From assembly GCA_030248215.1 (NCBI GenBank), contig JASANG010003694.1, positions 32,432 through 96,431 on the forward strand: DNA of 64,000 nt. Reading direction: 5' to 3'. The translations under genes were made by a program, and so were the position numbers. Below, piece after piece: positions 57,116 through 64,000 of the stretch; positions within the stretch are counted from its first letter, which is position 1, and every line of letters begins with the position of its first letter. This DNA comes from Enoplolaimus lenunculus (taxonomy: Eukaryota > Nematoda > Enoplea > Enoplida > Thoracostomopsidae). The notes under the pieces were generated by a model. That model was not told the origin of the DNA, ran no database searches, and was given only the letters and a program-made list of their open reading frames with translations.

Positions 57116-60100
57116 ATGTTTGCTATCAAAGCGACAATTCTACTGTTAATATTATTAGTAATTTTAGTATTTGCTGTAATACCATCCGATTCTGTAAATT
57201 ACCAGCCGACGTGGGACTCTTTAGACAGTCGGCCTTTACCCGGCTGGTTTGACGAGTCAAAAATAGGCATTTTCAATCATTGGGGCGTGTACTCAGTCCC
57301 TGCGTTTGCATCAGAATGGTTCTGGTGGTATTGGCAGGGCACCAGTCCTCAAAAGGCCGTAGTTGATTTCATGAACCAAAATTATCGACCAAAATTTGCA
57401 TATGCCGATTTTGCAGCTGATTTTACAGCGGAAATGTTTAACGCAACGCAGTTCGCTCAAGTGGTACAAAATTCGGGGGCCAAGTGAGAATTATTCTTTG
57501 AGCTTAAACAGCGGATATTTACAGTTTTGTATTGCCAAATTTACGATATTAAACACTAAGGAATGGTGTCAAAGGTTTTAAACGCTTTTTTGTGTATAAA
57601 ACATCATCTTTCAGCCTGTCTTTGTTAAGCGGAGAAATTCTGAAATGAATCGCTGGCGGCGTATCAGAACGAAAAATATTTTGTATTTTTGACACGAGTA
57701 CTGAAAAAGTGCTTTTATTAACGGTACATGAAAATTGTATTAAAGTTAAGGCCCATGTTTTTGCTTCGCTTAGGCTTAGGCTTAGGAATATGCTTATAAT
57801 ACTGTTCCGACCCTTGGCCAAAGTTAACATAAAGATTTTAGATTAAAGTTTACTTTATTCAGGTACTATGTACTGACAAGCAAACATCACGAAGGTTTTA
57901 CAATGTGGCCGAGTAATTATTCGTGGAATTGGAACTCACTCGACAATGGGCCCCGTCGCGACTTTGTCGGAAATTTAGCGAACGCATTTCGAATGGAAGC
58001 TCCTGCCGTTAAATTTGGAATTTACTATTCATTATTTGAATGGTTTCATCCATTGTTTCTTTCAGATAAAGCGTCAAAATGGTCGCAAGATCAGTATGTT
58101 AAGGTAATATCAAATCAAATAATTGAAGAAAAATTTTGAAATTAATTATTTATTTGTCAACCAGGCCGCAATATTTACAAACCGACATATCTTCAACAGA
58201 AATGTTGCAAAGCAAATTAAACATCTATACGAATTCTGTTTGAACAATAAAAAATTAGTATTAATGTATAAAATCAGCTGGAACAATGACCAAAATACGT
58301 ATTTGGAGTGTTCAAGCCTTAATTATAAATGTCAGCTCTGTGGTTGCTTAAAAACAACATTCTAATTTTGATTTCTTGGCTCGTATTCTCAAATGTGTGT
58401 AGCACCTATCATCAGTTAGTGATTAGCTTTGGAATCCTGCAAATGGATAGCTATTTGAGCAATCCAAAACAATGGTAACGTCTACGGATTATGCTTATAT
58501 TTAATATATCGTTGTTGTTTCAGATGGTGTCAACGCCGCAACTGCTTGAAATAGTAAACCAATACCAACCGGAAATTATTTGGAGTGATGGAGATTGGGA
58601 CGCTCCGGATTCGTATTGGAATTCGACCAATTTCTTAGCTTGGCTGTATAATCATAGGTATGTACAATCGTTATTCCCTACATATCTGCTTTTATAAACG
58701 TAGCTACACCCAACGAGGTGCAACCGGAGGTTAAATATTCCACAGCAGGAGCCGGAGGTCAACGAAACTTGCCGAAACCGGAGCCAGAGGCCGATTTTCT
58801 GTTGAAGTCGGAACTGGAGACAGACATTTGGTTATACCCTGACACTCAACGGTTTTAGTGGAGGGAAGTAATGAAAAATTTGGTGTCTCACATTTGAATG
58901 TGTGTACAAAGCAGATGTCGGCCTAAGCGTGGCGCAATTCGTCTGATGACGCCCGTCGTCGTCCGTCAAACGTGCGTTACCGTCCGGCGAAGGGCCGTAG
59001 CGTCTACCGTCCGTCACAGTTTGGCGCCGTCCGTCACCTTGCGTCACCGTGCGTTATCGTACACGAACTAACTCACGTACGATACCGCGTGGTCACCGAC
59101 GGTGATGCACGGCGCCCGACGGTGACGGACGACGATGGATTGTAACCCACGTTGACGCACGGCGACGGACGAAGCCGCATGACAAATACAGTGCAACTGT
59201 TTAGATTTCTGAGAGTGGGATCTACTGTACCTGCGAGCCAAGTAGTTTCGCACGGGTGATCTTCATGATGAAAAAAACTTGAAATCCGGAACAGCTTATC
59301 GAACCCCAGGTTATCCAAATGACAAATGATTTAAAATATGAGCTGATTGGACAATTTTTGAAAATTTATTTTCTCAACTTTTCTCAATTGAAACTGACTC
59401 AGTTTTTTCAAAAAAGCGGCGTTTCAAACGGTTTTCAGTCCGGTGCGAAACACAGTGGTCACAAATGATCGATGGGGACACGGAGATATGTGCAAACATG
59501 GCGGATATTTCACGTGTTCGGATCGATATGATCCAGGTAATCCAGGTGACGTCATAACCTCCGGGATACACAACGAAACGGATCAACGTCACGTCGAGTC
59601 TTGGGTTTGTTTGTCTTTTAGTGTTGGATTTTCAAAAATTGATCGGAGATATGTTATTTTGGTACCGTATCGTTTGAGAAACTGGGCCCCTGAGGCAGAC
59701 CCGTAGCCAGTTCTCCGTGATGGGGGTCCAAAATTTATTCAGGAGCGGAATTCAAGCATTTTCAATGACTTACAAGCAAGATTGAAAATCTTCTACGGGC
59801 CAAAGTTTTCCTGGGGTGGGCTGAGCTCCCCGCTGGCTCCCCTTGGCTACGGACCGTCCCTGAGGTAACGTTTCAGTTTTTTGTCCTGTTCAGTTAAAAC
59901 TGGGTTTAAATTGAAAAATCAGATCAGATGCTTTTGCCAGATGGATAACCACGAACCGTAAATGACTTAGCTTTCCTATGACGCACTTTGAAATGCAAAT
60001 ATGAAAGCCATGAATTCCGGAAGATTGGAATCGCCTTCCGCTGCTTCACAAGAAGTGTCGGTGTGTGCCCTTGTGTATGAACTGTGCCGGAAAAGGGTTT

Positions 60101-62623
60101 CGCTGTTCTTTTGTTGACGTCCAGCGCCCTCCGTCACCGAGCGTCACTCGTACGACGCCGTCCGTCACCATGCGGTATCATGAATGGTGACGAACTGTGC
60201 CGTACGTGTGACGGACAGTGCCGGACGTTGCCGGATGTCGAATACAGCGCAACCCTCACAAGCTTTTGCAACAACCACGTTGTGTATTAATAGTTTGCGG
60301 TACGAGGTTCGATTCACGGCGTCGTCCCAAAGACTTGGCAAAAGTTTTAAAAAACGTTTCTTGGCCTGACCGCATAAAAATATGTTTTGAAAGTTTCTGG
60401 ACAATTGCCAAGACTCAGTGGTTTTGAATGATTTGTTGACAATTTTAAATGTTTTCCGGCGCCGTACGGAGCTGTCCAACACGTGGGTCAATATTTTAGG
60501 TGTATTGCAACCACGAAAATGGGAAAACGCAATGACACTTGACGCAAAATCATGGGGATACAGACGAGATGCGCAACTGGCTGACATTCTATCCATCGAA
60601 CAACTGTTGGCAACTTTGGCGAAAACAATCAGGTACAAATTTGTCGACAGTTTTTTAGATTTGATCCCACACAAAGCGAACTGATTGGAAGAAGCGTTGC
60701 TGCACAAAATTGTCGCTGTTTCCAACGTTTCTTGTGCTGTGTTTATCATTTTGCCGTTGATTGCCCGTTCTACAATTTGTTGATGCGTTTTTAATTTAGA
60801 TGTTATGCCGGCAAAGTTCACGTTTGGCTTAGGCTTAGGTTTATACTTAGTGTTTGGACTATATTTTATACTTGGGTCACGTCCGCTATAATCCATCCAC
60901 TTAGGGGGTGGTGGTATCCTTGTCGTACGGGGCCTCGTCGGTCACAGTAGTCGCGTGCGAATCAGCCAGGTAACAGATGGTGACGGATGACATTAAAATT
61001 TTTAAAAGTTAAAGAGTCGTATAAAATGTTGATACCCTTCCGAACAGGAGAAAATACCATTTTACAGCTGTGGAGGTAACTTGCTTATCAATTTTGGACC
61101 AACGCATGACGGGCGTATAATACCAATTTTTGAAGAACGCTTAAATCAACTTGGGTCTTGGCTTCGCGCTGGCCATTCTGAAGCTGTTTATGGCACCAAG
61201 CCGTGGATTTATCAAAACGATACGATTAATGGAAATGTTTGGTAAGAAACACTTTTTTTGAATTCTATGAGCAAAGTCTTTTTGTTTCGGTGCGGCTATA
61301 ATATTTCTAAATTGGATAAATAGCAGGATGTAACCGGATACCCGTTTCAGTTTCCGGTGAAAATCAGTGTCCGTTTCCGTTTCCCTATAGAAATAACACA
61401 AATTTTGTTATTTTTATGTTCAAAATTATATTAAATCTCGTTAATAACTCACAATTTTTCGTTTTAGATATGCTACAATAGTTTGAAATGAAAAAAACAA
61501 TTATAAAATTCATTCAAAATATTAAAAATTTCAATGCATCCGCCATTTCTTCTTTTGAATTTTTAAAAAACCGATGAACATGTGCACGCCTCAATTGTAT
61601 TGGCGAAAAATAAAACAATTTTGAAACTTTTTTACTTCAATATCCGGTTTCCATTCCTGTTTCCGTTTTCAGCATTTTTCTACTCCACCTGAAAGATTAT
61701 GCTTTATTGTGATTAGTACATAAATTGTAAATTACAATGAGTTGATTAATCAACTCAGAGAGAATTAGTTATTTCTGGTTATTCTGAGTTAAAATATTAT
61801 AGCTCAGACTGAGTTGATTTTATTCCGAGTAAGTTAACTCAAAATGAGTCCAAACAATTCATAATTCTGAGTTCTGAAAACCTAAATCCGAGCTCTGTTA
61901 AAATTAACTCACTAAAATTTGCAGTGGACTCATCGTGTAACCTAAACTCTTGAACCAGAACCGATCGTGAGAAACCGATCCGTATTCGACAATGATCGCC
62001 ATCCTTAGATTCCTGAAAACGGATCAAAACGTAATTTATTTGGCTTCAAAATTTAGCTTTGTTCCCACAAACAACTGGTAAACAAAGCGTTTGCTGAACA
62101 GCGCTTTGCTCGATTCATTTCGCTGCCACTTGGTTGTTACTAAAATCCTTTGAAAGATGCTGTTTTTTACAATAGCGGTTTACCATCCCCAGACCATTTC
62201 TTGTGCAAAAATTCAATTTTTAGGTACACATCAAAACTATCAAGCGAACTTTTAGCGAGTTACCCGTCAACTCGTTTGTACAACCCGCAAATACAGTCAG
62301 GAAGAACCATAGTTTATGCGTTTGTTCTTAGTTGGCCTTCAGATGGTAAACTCCGGTTAGGCTCACCGACGCCAACCGAAAAAACAAAGGCAACCCTGCT
62401 GGGATACAAACAAGGGCGATCGAAGCTTAAATGGTTGTCAAACTTGAACCAATCAAATCCCTGCGCAAGTAAGAAATGTTCTAAAGACGCTAATAAAGGA
62501 ATGATTATTGATTTTTCAACGGTTCAATGGTGGCATTTGGCGTCGAAATGGGCTTGGGTGGTCAAGATTGAAAATTTAGCTGCTGATAGCCGAGTACCGG
62601 TTATAGCTGAGTTTCGAGATTGA
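57116..62623 (+). CDS. FUCA: Alpha-L-fucosidase (GH29), seven exons
   Basis: Lysosomal or secreted retaining glycosidase removing alpha-L-fucose from glycoconjugates. Exons 57116-57483, 57863-58103, 58524-58657, 59439-59536, 60500-60632, 61068-61241, 62224-62623 join in phase with GT-AG ends; about 515 aa. An N-terminal hydrophobic segment ([19 protein letters not shown]) is the signal. GH29 blocks in order: [54 protein letters not shown] with the nucleophile D225, NDRWG, RKWE with E289 at the position proposed as acid/base in human FUCA1, [21 protein letters not shown] and KPW. A 24-residue stretch (about 388-411) between VWYTSK and [10 protein letters not shown] is absent from human FUCA1. 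Introns 1, 3, 4 and 6 contain MITEs. A candidate alternative donor four codons on in exon 4 is less likely, because the first donor keeps the family spacing. Confidence 0.95.
57750..57819 (+). mobile_element. 70-bp telomere-motif MITE in fucosidase intron 1
   Basis: Exact duplication aaagttaa at 57742-57749 and 57820-57827. Left end GGCCCATG runs directly into GCTTCGCTTAGGC; right end CTGTTCCGACCCTTGGCC. The smallest copy seen: most of the left subterminal region is missing, yet its duplication is perfect. Confidence 0.9.
58923..59200. mobile_element. GACGTCCGG-family MITE, decayed, in fucosidase intron 3
   Basis: Rich in CGTCCGTC, ACGGTGACGGACG and CACGGCGACGGACG words in opposite orientations in the two halves. 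Terminal TTAGGG-like ends are decayed. Short ORFs in it are artefacts. Confidence 0.65.
60108..60257. mobile_element. GACGTCCGG-family MITE in fucosidase intron 4
   Basis: TTTTGTTGACGTCCAGCGCC at the left, GCCGGATGTCGAATACAGCG then CAACCCT at the right; inner CCGTCCGTCACC and GTGACGGACAGTGCC. Confidence 0.7.
61320..61690. repeat. TCCGTTTCCG-type dispersed repeat in fucosidase intron 6
   Basis: GTAACCGGATACCCGTTTC, CCGTTTCCGTTTCCC and the 61540-61650 stretch recur at 49990-50200; related ACCGGAA words occur at 20760 and 24910. Ends undefined. Confidence 0.5.
61730..61928. repeat. ACTCAGAATT / GAGTTGATT palindromic repeat
   Basis: Inverted words GAGTTGATTAATCAACTC, TTATTCTGAGTTAAAAT, CTGAGTTGATTTTATTCC; ends near ATTACAATGAG and TTTGCAGTGG. 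Shares words with 21990. Lies in fucosidase intron 6. Confidence 0.55.
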
Positions 62624-63426
62624 ATGAATTCTAAAAATGCTTCGTCAGTTGAAGTAGTTATTACAAACAGTATTTTGAACAGTGTACAGCGCATTATCAT
62701 CAATTCAATAGTTGGTTTTCAAACATGTGAACTGTGCAAACCGCAAATGTCAAAATTTGCAGGTTGGTGGAACAAATGATAATGGCTTCGTTTCCGAAAC
62801 CCTACATAAGTATGACTTAGTACTTAAGTACGTGCTAAGTATATAATTACTTAACGATTTTGTCGTTTTTAAAAGAGTACTCAAGTTAAGTAAACACTTA
62901 AGTTGCTGACTAAATTAAACTAAGTTTCTGAATGCCTGAGCGTAACCAAAATATCCTTTAAATTCCATTATTTGTGTACTTACACTGATATAAACAAGGC
63001 AACACTACTCATAAATCACAAAATTAGTTCTTGAATTTAGGACATTTATTTCTTGAAAAATCGACAGTAGTAATTTCTTAACCATGAGACATTTGTGTTT
63101 TAACCATTTCAGAAACGAATTTATGAGCCGTTTAAATAAAAATTATTAATTTTTGAAATTCAAAACATATTTGACTTGAAAATATGAGTCTTAAAGTTTC
63201 AAAATTTTTCGCCCTGGGGAATGCCGCGTTCTATTTTTGTATATTCTTCGCACAGGATTTGTTTGTATTTTTAGTTTTACCTCCGCTTGATTTACGTACG
63301 CAATTCACAATTTTTAATATTTAAATATTTTTGAACAATTTTATTTTTCGGACAAAAGTTACGTCATCACAACAAAACACAACAACGATTATTTACTCAA
63401 TGGGTCAAAATGTTGAACAGAGTGAT
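62624..63426. other. Downstream of fucosidase: two MITE fragments
   Basis: 62783-62910 is the left part of a TACTTAAGTA-rich MITE (GTTTCCGAAACCCTACATAAG). 62930-63215 is the right part of an AAGACATTTATGTCTT-type element (ATAAACAAGGCAAC, GACATTTATTTCTTG). No polyadenylation signal is obvious near the fucosidase stop. Confidence 0.55.
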
Positions 63427-63618
63427 GGCCAATGTAAATAACTGGATCGAAACAGTATTATTAGCATATTCTCAAGCCTAAGCCTAAGCGTAAGAATGAG
63501 TTTATTCCAAAGCCTAAGTCTAAGGCTAAAGCATAAGCAAAAAAATTAGTCTAAAGCTTAAGCATATTCTATTATAGTTCCACAGAAAAACGTTTCGCCC
63601 CTGATCTTTACATGAGCT
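63427..63618 (-). mobile_element. Telomere-motif MITE
   Basis: Ends GGCCAATGTAAATAACTGG and CTGATCTTTACATGAGCT; CTAAGCC core in two blocks. Flanks agagtgat and ggagtgat match 7 of 8. Confidence 0.88.
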
Positions 63619-63846
63619 GGAGTGATTGTGAAATTTATCGAAACGAGAGAGGAAATGCTTAAAAGTCACACATTAGTCGGCAGTGGATAAAAGCACTACT
63701 GATACGGCGCCTTTCTTAATCTCCCTCGAATGAAATCCATCTCGTAAATGGGGGAAAGCACCGTAAAGTTGTGAGTGATAAAAGTAGCCACCTATATCTA
63801 ATTTTAAAGGTTATATCCTAGATTTAGTCAGAATCCAACCGGAGGA

Positions 63847-64000
63847 TACACTGCACAAATGGTGAGTCAAAGTGACTCTCTCCGAAATAGGCTCTGCAGG
63901 ACTACAAAAACTGAGTCAAATTTGACCCCGCCAGAGTCTAATTCGCTCACTGGTGAGTCGAATTTGGCTCAGTTTGTGTAGTCCGTAAAAGCCTATTTCG
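63847..64000. mobile_element. GAGTCAAA palindromic MITE, cut by window end
   Basis: TACACTGCACAAATGGTGAG at the left, CTCTCCGAAATAGGCTCTG, then the inverse arm up to AAGCCTATTTCG at the window edge. Confidence 0.85.

Noticed and set aside
60165-60896. 243-aa minus-strand ORF
   Set aside because: It runs antisense through fucosidase exon 5 and adjoining repeat sequence, has no recognisable domain and no splice or promoter context.

Overview
This window is animal nuclear DNA: AT-rich, with long spliced genes (GT-AG introns) that include a biogenic-amine GPCR, a lysosomal-type acid phosphatase and an alpha-L-fucosidase. Most of the remaining DNA is short non-autonomous DNA transposons (MITE-like elements). 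The commonest family carries arrays of TTAGGC, the telomere repeat of nematodes. That hints at a nematode or a relative, but it is a hint only, because here the motif is spread by a transposon. I see no retroelement ORF and no intact transposase.

Layout. 1-11.6 kb holds repeats only: telomere-motif MITEs, a minisatellite and other TIR elements. 11.85-22.24 kb (minus strand) is a complete 11-exon histidine acid phosphatase, about 477 aa, with signal peptide and C-terminal membrane anchor; nine of its ten introns contain MITE-like insertions. 22.3-25.6 kb is repeats. 26.26-31.43 kb (plus) is a three-exon gene for a secreted, extremely Glu/Asp/Tyr-rich protein of about 486 aa that I do not recognise. 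31.5-36.5 kb is repeats. 36.73-40.41 kb (minus) is a two-exon aminergic GPCR, about 908 aa, with an unusually long third intracellular loop. 40.7-45.8 kb is repeats. 45.8-46.4 kb (minus) is a fibronectin-III-like gene remnant. 47.6-56.9 kb is repeats, including a three-level nested insertion. 57.1-62.6 kb (plus) is a complete seven-exon GH29 alpha-L-fucosidase, about 515 aa. 62.8-64 kb is repeats again.

The four main genes show no shared pathway, although acid phosphatase and fucosidase are both lysosomal or secreted hydrolases. The most distinctive content is the mobile DNA. The telomere-motif family has more than 15 copies, terminal inverted repeats beginning GGCC and 8-bp target-site duplications that are perfect for five copies. 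A second family carries an internal 21-bp GACGGACGG minisatellite. A TTAA-targeting family carries tRNA-like A and B boxes. There are also several palindromic families, and nested insertions give relative ages and define target duplications directly.
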